Below are positions 1-11,216 of a stretch of DNA of 64,000 bases, piece after piece (the first letter of the stretch is position 1; each line of letters begins with the position of its first letter). Source of the stretch: Oasisia sp. SBJ-2009 (Eukaryota; Annelida; Polychaeta; Sabellida; Siboglinidae); NCBI GenBank assembly GCA_964017155.1, contig OZ024861.1, positions 16,821,283 to 16,885,282 of the forward strand. Direction: 5' to 3'. The notes under the pieces were generated by a model, which was given only the letters and a program-made list of their open reading frames with translations, was not told the DNA's origin and searched no databases. A program made the position numbers and the translations under genes.

Positions 1-2243
1 CGTGGCGTAGCCGTTAACACCTTTTAGAGTTCCAGATCGCAGAGAGTAGATTGCCAACACAATGAAAGGAATTGCTGTCGTTGAGTGTAGTAGTTTGAAG
101 CTCAGCAGTACGAATGTTAAATAAGATACTGTCCAAACGTCTAGTTGCCTAGGCATAGGTGGAAAGCTGCTTCAGACATTGAGACAACTCATCGAAGAGT
201 GGTATGCACCATATACAGTGTACTGTGAATGAGAACACGAATATGAATATTCTGTTCGATTTCCGACAAGAATTAGGCACTTGCGTAGAATGGAAGCCAA
301 CCTCAATTGCTCCTACGTTTGAAACTTCATCACGAGAGGCGCGGGTATGGTAGTGTAGTGGTTTTAATACGCGCGGACGCAGCAGGCGTGATATATTTGG
401 TCTAAAAATCAATGGAGAGAGTCTGACATTGTTGAATCTAATCGGTGTTATATGCCACGCACATTGACTTGAATCGTGCATACAAAGAACCCGAATGTCG
501 CACAGGCCGTCGTACCATAATACAACTGTAGTCCTTTGTGTGTACCTTATTGCGAAATAGGCTAGCGTAAGTAAAACATAGAAAGAACGAAGTAAAAGTG
601 GAAGAAAGCGCCCCCCCCCCCCGTTTGCTTAGATCAAAGGCGTCGCCATCTTGAAATTTGACGTCGCCGTGAACGAAAATGGCGCGTCAGCCGTATTGTC
701 GTGACGTCACGGTATTGTTGTGGCGCGTCTTCCGGTTTGCCGCCATTACTGTGCAGCGCAGCCGAATGCTGGCGACAGATGCCAGTTTCTTTACCGTAAT
801 CTTGACCGCATCGCGGTGGGATTTGCGTCTTTGACGCCAGTGGGGTGAAGGAATGTGGGCATATGTAAGCATTGAGCCTGCTGTTTTTAATTTTGTTAGA
901 CACCGTGCACATTGTAACGCTCTTTTATTGTTTTTTTCTCAGGTGTCTGCGCCCGGTGAAGATACAGCGACACATGGCCGAAAATGTCTGGCAGCATTAC
1001 TATCCAACCAGGCCCGATCATGTGGAGATTGGCGACGCGGAACAGTCATTCGACAGTGGGTGAAGCGTTGTTTTTATCAAGCTATTTTATTTATATAACA
1101 TGTTGAGGTAGATGATAATGTAGGCCGATCATTGGGAGAATCAAATCAACGAGTGCATGACATCGATACATGTATCACAGCTAATGCAAGTGGACATTAG
1201 TTTTGATGTTGCAGTTCTAATAATCGAAACGTTTTACTCAGACGATTGATCGAGCTATTTTTCACGCTATATGATGTATTTCAAGACACCCAATGTCAAA
1301 ATATGATGCAAAATAATGCACATGAAATGAAACTTGTGTAAGAGGCCGAGATCGCACCGCGGAAAGTATCTTAACACATATATGCATCAGCACCATTCGC
1401 GCGGCGAATGCCACACACATTATCGCATGTACACATACACCCACTCAATACAGTTGAGTAGATGATTCTTTGACCGTCATGACACCATGCACAACGCTTT
1501 CATCTCGACTGGAAACAGCATACTTAGGAATCAGCATGCAAAGGCAACCGACAAAAGTGCCTCTTTCTTTGCAATGGTGTAACTCAAGGGTATGCATTTG
1601 ACATGTCTTCCTTCAAAGACAAATGTAGAGATCAGTCGATGTTTTGAGACCCATATTTATTGCAGTCACACATATCTCGGCACGCAGATTTGTATCTAGG
1701 AAGTGACGGAGTTCGAATGCATATGTTGATGCATTGCCTTGAAAACAACAGCATATGCTACAGTGATCAGTGCCAACAGGCCAGCTCTTTGGCCATGTCA
1801 TGAGCGCTATGCCGACAAACAGGTAACGCCAAAGGCTAGACATAACAGCGATGGCGAAGAGCCATACGAGAAAACAAAGGTTGTTCCAAACTACCCAGAC
1901 AACTACGAAATTATATACTAGACATGCGTGGGGTTCATCACTACCCGCGCGTCGCATTCTCAGAGGGTCTGTGTCGCTCTCACGTCGGTCTCAAATAGGA
2001 AGACCTGAAACGAAAGAGCAGACATGTCGCAAGTTCAATATGAAAACGAAACCACAAATCAACTAACAGGCAATGGTCGCATCATATAATCATTGATGTT
2101 GAGCTAGCTACACACATTGTACGTCCTACAAAGCGTATTACACTACAGAGTAAATCTAGACAGTATGCGAACGAACGTCTTTTATCGCATGGAATGGCAC
2201 ATAATGCTTCAGATACATCTTTGCGCAGCCTGCATACAGCCCT
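1..2243. repeat. Array A unit 1
   Basis: Complete unit with phase set by the window start. CRE-type TGACGTCA lies at 702-709. Predicted microgene exon 1 coding is 853-864, intron 865-942 (78 nt), exon 2 943-1098, open. The reverse-strand hydrophobic frame (1613-1957) is open. Almost identical to unit 2. Confidence 0.95.
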
Positions 2244-4486
2244 CGTGGCGTAGCCGTTAACACCTTTTAGAGTTCCAGATCGCAGAGAGTAGATTGCCAA
2301 CACAATGAAAGGAATTGCTGTCGTTGAGTGTAGTAGTTTGAAGCTCAGCAGTACGAATGTTAAATAAGATACTGTCCAAACGTCTAGTTGCCTAGGCATA
2401 GGTGGAAAGCTGCTTCAGACATTGAGACAACTCATCGAAGAGTGGTATGCACCATATACAGTGTACTGTGAATGAGAACACGAATATGAATATTCTGTTC
2501 GATTTCCGACAAGAATTAGGCACTTGCGTAGAATGGAAGCCAACCTCAATTGCTCCTACGTTTGAAACTTCATCACGAGAGGCGCGGGTATGGTAGTGTA
2601 GTGGTTTTAATACGCGCGGACGCAGCAGGCGTGATATATTTGGTCTAAAAATCAATGGAGAGAGTCTGACATTGTTGAATCTAATCGGTGTTATATGCCA
2701 CGCACATTGACTTGAATCGTGCATACAAAGAACCCGAATGTCGCACAGGCCGTCGTACCATAATACAACTGTAGTCCTTTGTGTGTACCTTATTGCGAAA
2801 TAGGCTAGCGTAAGTAAAACATAGAAAGAACGAAGTAAAAGTGGAAGAAAGCGCCCCCCCCCCCCGTTTGCTTAGATCAAAGGCGTCGCCATCTTGAAAT
2901 TTGACGTCGCCGTGAACGAAAATGGCGCGTCAGCCGTATTGTCGTGACGTCACGGTATTGTTGTGGCGCGTCTTCCGGTTTGCCGCCATTACTGTGCAGC
3001 GCAGCCGAATGCTGGCGACAGATGCCAGTTTCTTTACCGTAATCTTGACCGCATCGCGGTGGGATTTGCGTCTTTGACGCCAGTGGGGTGAAGGAATGTG
3101 GGCATATGTAAGCATTGAGCCTGCTGTTTTTAATTTTGTTAGACACCGTGCACATTGTAACGCTCTTTTATTGTTTTTTTCTCAGGTGTCTGCGCCCGGT
3201 GAAGATACAGCGACACATGGCCGAAAATGTCTGGCAGCATTACTATCCAACCAGGCCCGATCATGTGGAGATTGGCGACGCGGAACAGTCATTCGACAGT
3301 GGGTGAAGCGTTGTTTTTATCAAGCTATTTTATTTATATAACATGTTGAGGTAGATGATAATGTAGGCCGATCATTGGGAGAATCAAATCAACGAGTGCA
3401 TGACATCGATACATGTATCACAGCTAATGCAAGTGGACATTAGTTTTGATGTTGCAGTTCTAATAATCGAAACGTTTTACTCAGACGATTGATCGAGCTA
3501 TTTTTCACACTATATGATGTATTTCAAGACACCCAATGTCAAAATATGATGCAAAATAATGCACATGAAATGAAACTTGTGTAAGAGGCCGAGATCGCAC
3601 CGCGGAAAGTATCTTAACACATATATGCATCAGCACCATTCGCGCGGCGAATGCCACACACATTATCGCATGTACACATACACCCACTCAATACAGTTGA
3701 GTAGATGATTCTTTGACCGTCATGACACCATGCACAACGCTTTCATCTCGACTGGAAACAGCATACTTAGGAATCAGCATGCAAAGGCAACCGACAAAAG
3801 TGCCTCTTTCTTTGCAATGGTGTAACTCAAGGGTATGCATTTGACATGTCTTCCTTCAAAGACAAATGTAGAGATCAGTCGATGTTTTGAGACCCATATT
3901 TATTGCAGTCACACATATCTCGGCACGCAGATTTGTATCTAGGAAGTGACGGAGTTCGAATGCATATATTGATGCATTGCCTTGAAAACAACAGCATATG
4001 CTACAGTGATCAGTGCCAACAGGCCAGCTCTTTGGCCATGTCATGAGCGCTATGCCGACAAACAGGTAACGCCAAAGGCTAGACATAACAGCGATGGCGA
4101 AGAGCCATACGAGAAAACAAAGGATGTTCCAAACTACCCAGACAACTACGAAATTATATACTAGACATGCGTGGGGTTCATCACTACCCACGCGTCGCAT
4201 TCTCAGAGGGTCTGTGTCGCTCTCACGTCGGTCTCAAATAGGAAGACCTGAAACGAAAGAGCATACATGTCGCAAGTTCAATATGAAAACGAAACCACAA
4301 ATCAACTAACAGGCAATGGTCGCATAATATAATCATTGATGTTGAGCTAGCTACACACATTGTACGTCCTACAAAGCGTATTACACTACAGAGTAAATCT
4401 AGACTGTATGCGAACGAACGTCTTTTATCGCACGGAATGGCATATAATGCTTCAGATACATCTTTGCGCAGCCTCCATACAGCCCT
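2244..4486. repeat. Array A unit 2
   Basis: Near-duplicate of unit 1. Predicted microgene is 3096-3341 and open, with the same Cys in place of the usual Arg after G-R-K. The intron is again 78 nt, so the frame also stays open if it is not spliced. Confidence 0.95.
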
Positions 4487-5095
4487 CGTGGCGTAGCCGT
4501 TAACACGTTTTAGAGTTCCAGATCGCAGAGAGTAGATTGCCAACACAATGAAGGGAACTTCTGTCGTTGAGTGTAGTAGTTTGAATCTCAGCAGTACGAA
4601 TGCTAAATTAGATACTGTCCAAATATCTACTTGCCTAGGCATAGGTGGAAAGCTGCTTGAGACATTGAGACAACTCATCGAAGAGTGGTATGCACCATAT
4701 ACAGTGTACTGTGAATGAGAACAAGAATATGAATATTCTGTTCGATTTCCGACAAGAATTAGGCACTTGCGTAGAATGCAAGCCAACCTCAATTGCTCCT
4801 ACGTTTGAAACTTCATTACGAGAGGCGCGGGTAGGTTAGTGTAGTGGTTTTAATACGCGCGGACGCAGCAGGCGTGATATATTTGGTCTAAAAATCAATG
4901 GAGAGAGTCTGACATTGTTGATTCTAATCGGTGTTATACGCCACGCACATTTACTTGCATCGTGCATAAAAAGTACCCGAATGTCGCACAGGCCGTCGTA
5001 CCATAATACAACTGTAGTCCTATGTGTGTACCTTATTGCGAAATAGGCTAGCGCAAGTAATACATAGAAAGAACGAAGTAAAAGTGGAAGAAAGT

Positions 5096-5330
5096 GCCCC
5101 CCCCCCCTCCAGTTTGCTTAGATCAAAGGCGTCGCCATCTTGTAATTTGACGTCGCCGGGAACGAAAATGGCGCGTCTGCCGTATTGTCGTGACGTCACG
5201 GTATTGTTGTGGCGCGTCTTCCGGTTCGCCGCCTTTACTGTGCCGCGCAGCCGAATGCTGGCGACAGATGCCAGTTTCTTTAGGGTAATCTCGACCGCAT
5301 CGCGGTGGGATTTGCGTCTTTGACGCCAGT
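5096..5330 (+). promoter_or_regulatory. CpG-rich promoter-like block (representative, unit 3)
   Basis: A C homopolymer (about 5096-5106) is followed by GCCATCTTG at 5134-5142 (reverse of the YY1-type core AAGATGGC), AAAATGGCG at 5165-5173, a full palindromic CRE TGACGTCA at 5191-5198 and an ETS-type CTTCCGG at 5218-5224, all within 90 bp and in a stretch far richer in CpG than the rest of the unit. This combination is typical of TATA-less animal promoters, and several motifs read on either strand, so bidirectional firing is possible. It lies about 145 bp upstream of the microgene ATG. The block recurs at about +610 to +840 in every full unit. Motif identities come from consensus reading, not from binding data. 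Confidence 0.5.
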
Positions 5331-5341
5331 GGGGTGATGGA

Positions 5342-5586
5342 ATGTGGGCATATGTAAGCATTGAGCCTGCTGTTTTTAATTTTGTTAGACACCGTGCACA
5401 TTGTAACGCTCTTTTATTGTTTTTTCTCAGGTGTCTGCGCCCGGTGAAGATACAGCGACACATGGCCGAAAACGTCTGGCAGCATTCCTGACCGACCAGG
5501 CCCGATTATGTGAAGATTGGCGACGCGGAACAGTCATTCGACAGTGGGTGAAGCGTTGTTTTTATCAAGTTATTTTATTTATATAA
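5342..5586 (+). CDS. Candidate two-exon microgene, 55-residue basic protein (representative, unit 3)
   Basis: Exon 1 coding 5342-5353 reads M-W-A-Y and stops at GTAAGC, a good splice donor. The intron 5354-5430 (77 nt) ends in a T-rich tract plus CTCAG. Exon 2 5431-5586 begins V-S-A-P-G-E-D-T, continues through H-G-R-K-R and W-R-R-G-T-V-I-R-Q-W, and ends V-I-L-F-I-stop. A second donor-like GTGAAG follows Q-W, so the real transcript may splice on to further exons. I do not recognise the protein; it is Arg-rich and probably helical, with no signal peptide. Open equivalents start at 853, 3096, 12467, 15100, 19582, 21825, 24067, 26308, 28547, 46393, 48631, 53531 and 55761. Copies at 7584, 9826, 17341 and 50870 are broken. 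Chance openness in young repeats is the main alternative. Confidence 0.35.
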
Positions 5587-6731
5587 CATGTTGAGGTAGA
5601 TGATAATGTAGGCCGTTCACTGGGAGAATCAAATCAACGAGTGCATGACATCGATACATGTATCACAGCTAATGCGAGTGGACATTAGTTTTGATGTTGC
5701 AGTTCTCATAATCGAAACGTTTTACTCAGACGATTGATCGAGCTGTTTTTCACGCTATATGATGTATTTCAAGACACACAATGTCAAAATATGATGCAAA
5801 ATAATGCACATAAAACGAAACTTGTGTAAGAGGCCGAGATCGCACCGCGAAAAATATCTTAACATATATATGCATAAGCATCATTCGCGCGGCGAATGCC
5901 ACACACATTATCGCATGTACACATACACCAACTCAATACAGTTGAGTAGATGATTCTTTGACCGTCATGACACCAAGCACAACGCATTCATCTCGACTGG
6001 AAACAGCATACTTAGGAATCAGCATGCAAAGGAAACCTACACAAGTGCCTCTTTCTTTGAAATAGTGTAACTCAAGGGTACGCATTTGACATGTCTTCCT
6101 TCTAAAACAAGTGTAGAGATCAGTCGATGTTTTGAGACCCATATTTATTGCAGTCACACATATCTCGGCACGCAGATTTGTATCTAGGAAGTGACGGAGT
6201 TCGAATGCATATGTTGATACATTGCCTTGAAAACAATGGCATATGCTACAGTGATCAGTGCCAACAGGCCAGCTCTTTGGCCATGTCATGAGCGCTATGC
6301 CGACAAACAGGTAACGCCAAAGGCTAGACATAACAGCGATGGCGAAGAGTCATACGAGAAAACAAAGGATGTTCCAAACTACCCAGACAACTACGAAATT
6401 ATATACTAGACATGCGTGGGGTTCATCACTGCCCACGCGTCGCATTCTCAGAGGGTCTGTGTCGCTCTCACGTCGGTCTCAAATAGGAAGACCTGAAACG
6501 AAAGAGCAGACATGTCGCAAGTTCAATATGAAAACGAAACCACAAATCAACTAACAGGCAATGGTCGCATAATATAATCATTGATGTTGAGCTAGCTACA
6601 CACATTGTACGTCCTACAAAGCGTATTTCACTACACAGTAAATCTAGACTGTATGCGAACGAACGTCTTTTATCGCACGGAATGGCATATAATGCTTCAG
6701 ATACATCTTTGCGCAGCCTGCATACAGCCCT

Positions 6732-8974
6732 CGTGGCGTAGCCGTTAACACCTTTTAGAGTTCCAGATCGCAGAGAGTAGATTGCCAACACAATGAAGGG
6801 AACTTCTGTCGTTGAGTGTAGTAGTTTGAATCTCAGCAGTACGAATGCTAAATTAGATACTGTCCAAATATCTACTTGCCTAGGCATAGGTGGAAAGCTG
6901 CTTGAGACATTGAGACAACTCATCGAAGAGTGGTATGCACCATATACAGTGTACTGTGAATGAGAACAAGAATATGAATATTCTGTTCGATTTCCGACAA
7001 GAATTAGGCACTTGCGTAGAATGCAAGCCAACCTCAATTGCTCCTACGTTTGAAACTTCATTACGAGAGGCGCGGGTAGGTTAGTGTAGTGGTTTTAATA
7101 CGCGCGGACGCAGCAGGCGTGATATATTTGGTCTAAAAATCAATGGAGAGAGTCTGACATTGTTGATTCTAATCGGTGTTATACGCCACGCACATTTACT
7201 TGCATCGTGCATAAAAAGTACCCGAATGTCGCACAGGCCGTCGTACCATAATACAACTGTAGTCCTATGTGTGTACCTTATTGCGAAATAGGCTAGCGCA
7301 AGTAAAACATAGAAAGGACGAAGTAAAAGTGGAAGAAAGCGCCCCCCCCCCCAGTTTGCTTAGATCAAAGGCGTCGCCATCTTGAAATTTGACGTCGCCG
7401 TGAACGAAAATGGCGCGTCAGCCGTATTGTCGTGACGTCACGGTATTGTTGTGGCGCGTCTTCCGGTTTGCCGCCATTACTGTGCCGCGCAGCCGAATGC
7501 TGGCGACAGATGCCAGTTTCTTTTGCGTAATCTCGACCGCATCCCGGTGGGATTTGCATCTTTGACGCCAGTGGGGTGAAGGAATGTGGGCATATGTAAG
7601 GATTGAGCCTGCTGTTTTTAATTTTGTTAGACACCGTGCACATTGTAACGCTCTTTTATTGTTTTTTTCTCAGGTGTCTGCGCCCGGTGAAGATACAGCG
7701 ACACATGGCCGAAAATGTCTGGCAGCATTAGTATCCCACCAGGCCCGATGATGTGGAGAATGGCGACGCGGAACAGTCATTCGACAGTGGGTGAAGCGTT
7801 GTTTTTATCAAGTTATTTTATTTATATAACATGTTGAGGTAGATGATAATGTAGGCCGATCACTGGGAGAATCAAATCAACGAGTGCATGACATCGATAC
7901 ATGTATCACAGCTAATGCGAGTGGACATTAGTTCTGATGTTGCAGTTCTAATAATCGAAACGTTTTACTCAGACGATTGATCGAGCTATTTTTCACGCTA
8001 TGTGATGTATTTCAAGACACACAATGTCAAAATATGATGCAAAATAATGCACATAAAACGAAACTTGTGTAAGAGGCCGAGATCGCACCGCGGAAAATAT
8101 CTTAACATATATATGCATAAGCATCATTCGCGCGGCGAATGCCACACACATTATCGCATGTACACATACACCCACTCAATACAGTTGAGTAGATGATTCT
8201 TTGACCGTCAAGACACCAAGCACAACGCATTCATCTCGACTGGAAACAGCATACTTAGGAATCAGCATGCAAAGGAAACCTACACAAGTGCCTGTTTCTT
8301 TGCAATAGTGTAACTCAAGGGTACGCATTTGACATGTCTTCCTTCAAAGACAAGTGTAGAGATCAGTCGATGTTTTGAGACCCATATTTATTGCAGTCAC
8401 ACATATCTCGGCACGCAGATTTGTATCTAGGAAGTGACGGAGTTCGAATGCATATGTTGATACATTGCCTTGAAAACAATAGCATATGCTACAGTGATCA
8501 ATGCCAACAGGCCAGCTGTTTGGCCATGTCATGAGCGCTATGCCGACAAACAGGAAACGCCAAAGGCTAGACATAACAGCGATGGAGAAGAGCCATACGA
8601 GAAAACAAAGGTTTTTCGAAACTACCCAGACAACTACGAAATTATATACTAGACATGCGTGGGGTTCATCACTACTCGCGCGTCGCATTCTCAGAGGGTC
8701 TGTGTCGCTCACACGTCGGTCTCAAATAGGAAGACCTGAAACCAAAGAGCAGACATGTCGCAAGTTCAATTTGAAAACGAAACCACAAAGCAGCTAACAG
8801 GCAATGGTCGCATCATATAATCATTGATGTTGAGCTAGCTACACACATTGTACGTCCTACAAAGCGTATTACACTACAGCGTAGATCTAGACAGTATGCG
8901 AACGAACGTCTTTTATCGCATGGAATGTCATATAATGCTTCAGATACATCTTTGCGCAGCCTGCATACAGCCCT
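6732..8974. repeat. Array A unit 4
   Basis: Same organisation as its neighbours. The microgene (ATG 7584, exon 2 from 7674) is broken by TGA at 7749-7751 and its donor is GTAAGG. Shares these changes with unit 5, so the two arose by a local duplication after the mutation. Confidence 0.95.
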
Positions 8975-11216
8975 CGTGGCGTAGTCGTTAACACGTTTTA
9001 GAGTTCCAGATCGCAGAGAATAGATTGCCAACACAATGAAAGGAATTGCTGTCGTTGAGTGTAGTAGTTTGAAGCTCAGCAGTACGAATGTTAAATTAGA
9101 TACTGTCCAAACGTCTATTTGCCTAGGCATAGATGGAAAGCTGCTTGAGACATTGTGACAACTCATCGAAGAGTGGTATGCACCATATACAGTGTACTGT
9201 GAATGAGAACAAGAATATGAATATTCTGTTCGATTTCCGACAAGAATTAGGCACTTGCGTAGAATGCAAGCCAACCTCAATTGCTCCTACGTTTGAAAGT
9301 TCATTACGAGAGGCGCGGGTAGGGTAGTGTAGTGGTCTTAATACGCGCGGACGCAGCAGGCGTGATACATTTGGTCTAAAAATCAATGGAGAGAGTCTGA
9401 CATTGTTGAATCTAATCGGTGTTATACGCCACGCACATTGACTTGAATCGTGCATACAAAGAACCCGAATGTCGCACAGGCCGTCGTACCATAATACAAC
9501 TGTAGTCCTATGTGTGTACCTTATTGCGAAATAGGCTAGCGCAAGTAAAACATAGAAAGAACGAAGTAAAAGTGGAAGAAAGCGCCCCCCCCCCAGTTTG
9601 CTTAGATCAAAGGCGTCGCCATCTTGAAATTTGACGTCGCCGTGAACGAAAATGGCGCGTCAGCCGTATTGTCGTGACGTCACGGTATTGTTGTGGCGCG
9701 TCTTCCGGTTTGCCGCCATTACTGTGCCGCGCAGCCGAATGCTGGCGACAGATGCCAGTTTCTTTTGCGTAATCTCGACCGCATCCCGGTGGGATTTGCG
9801 TCTTTGACGCCAGTGGGGTGAAGGAATGTGGGCATATGTAAGGATTGAGCCTGCTGTTTTTAATTTTGTTAGACACCGTGCACATTGTAACGCTCTTTTA
9901 TTGTTTTTTTCTCAGGTGTCTGCGCCCGGTGAAGATACAGCGACACATGGCCGAAAATGTCTGGCAGCATTAGTATCCCACCAGGCCCGATGATGTGGAG
10001 AATGGCGACGCGGAACAGTCATTCGACAGTGGGTGAAGCGTTGTTTTTATCAAGTTATTTTATTTATATAACATGTTGAGGTAGATGATAATGTAGGCCG
10101 ATCACTGGGAGAATCAAATCAACGAGTGCATGACATCGATACATGTATCACAGCTAATGCGAGTGGACATTAGTTCTGATGTTGCAGTTCTAATAATCGA
10201 AACGTTTTACTCAGACGATTGATCGAGCTATTTTTCACGCTATATCATGTATTTCAAGACACGCAATGTCAAAATATGATGCAAAATAATGCACATGAAA
10301 TGAAACTTGTGTAAGAGGCCGAGATCGCACCGCGGAAAGTATCTTAACACATATATGCATAATCACCATTCGCGCGGCGAATGCCACACACATTATCGCA
10401 TATACACATACACCCACTCAATACAGTTGAGTAGATGATTATTTGACCGTCATGACACCATGCACAACGCATTCATCTCGACTGGAAACAGCATACTAAG
10501 GAATCAGCATGCAAAGGCAACCGACACAAGTGCCTCTTTCTTTGCAATGGTGTAACTCAAGGGTATGCATTTGACATGTCTTCCTTCAAAGGCAAATGTA
10601 GAGATCAGTCGATGTTTTGAGACCCATATTTATTGCAGTCACAAATATCTCGGCACGCAGATTTGTATCTAGGAAGTGACGGAGTTCGAATGCATATGTT
10701 GATGCATTGCCTTGAAAACAACAGCATATGCTACAGTGATCAGTGCCAACAGGCCAGCTCTTTGGCCATGTCATGAGCGCTATGCCGACAAACAGGTAAC
10801 GCCAAAGGCTAGACATAACAGCGATGGCGAAGAGCCATACGAGAAAACAAAGGTTGTTCCAAACTACCCAGACAACTACGAAATTATATACTAGACATGC
10901 GTGGGGTTCATCATTACCCGCGCGTCGCATTCTCAGAGGGTCTGTGTCGCTCTCACGTCGGTCTCAAATAGGAAGACCTGAAACGAAAGAGCAAACATGT
11001 CGCAAGTTCAATATGAAAACGAAACCACAAATCAACTAACAAGCAATGGTCGCATCATATAATCATTGATGTTGAGCTAGCTACACACATAGTACGTCCT
11101 ACAAAGCGTATTACACTACAGAGTAAATCTGGACAGTATGCGAACGAACGTCTTTTATCGCATGGAATGGCACATAATGCTTCAGATACATCTTTGCGCA
11201 GCCTGCATACAGCCCT
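8975..11216. repeat. Array A unit 5
   Basis: Microgene ATG 9826, exon 2 from 9916, with the same TGA as unit 4 (9991-9993). The right half resembles unit 1 rather than unit 4 (for example A-Y-A-F-E-L and D-L-Y-I-C-L in the reverse-strand frame), so the unit is a mosaic. Confidence 0.95.

Larger units (their letters stand above)
4487..6731. repeat. Array A unit 3
   Basis: Predicted microgene 5342-5586 is open only if the 77-nt intron is removed. The reverse-strand hydrophobic frame here carries a Trp-to-stop change (TGG to TGA) at about 6350. It has lost the TGA that ends that frame in other units, so it reads on to 5933. Confidence 0.95.

Noticed and set aside
351..410. tRNA-like promoter: perfect A-box TAGTGTAGTGG with a B-box-like GGTCTAAAAATC 38 bp on, in every unit
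   Set aside because: The B-box match is poor, a TTTT stop signal follows the A-box at once, and no cloverleaf can be drawn.
2244..2290. SINE-head-like TGGCGTAGCCGTTAACACG at the arbitrary unit start
   Set aside because: It resembles a tRNA D-arm, but the T-arm part is only loosely matched and no tail or target duplication exists; the array structure explains the repetition.
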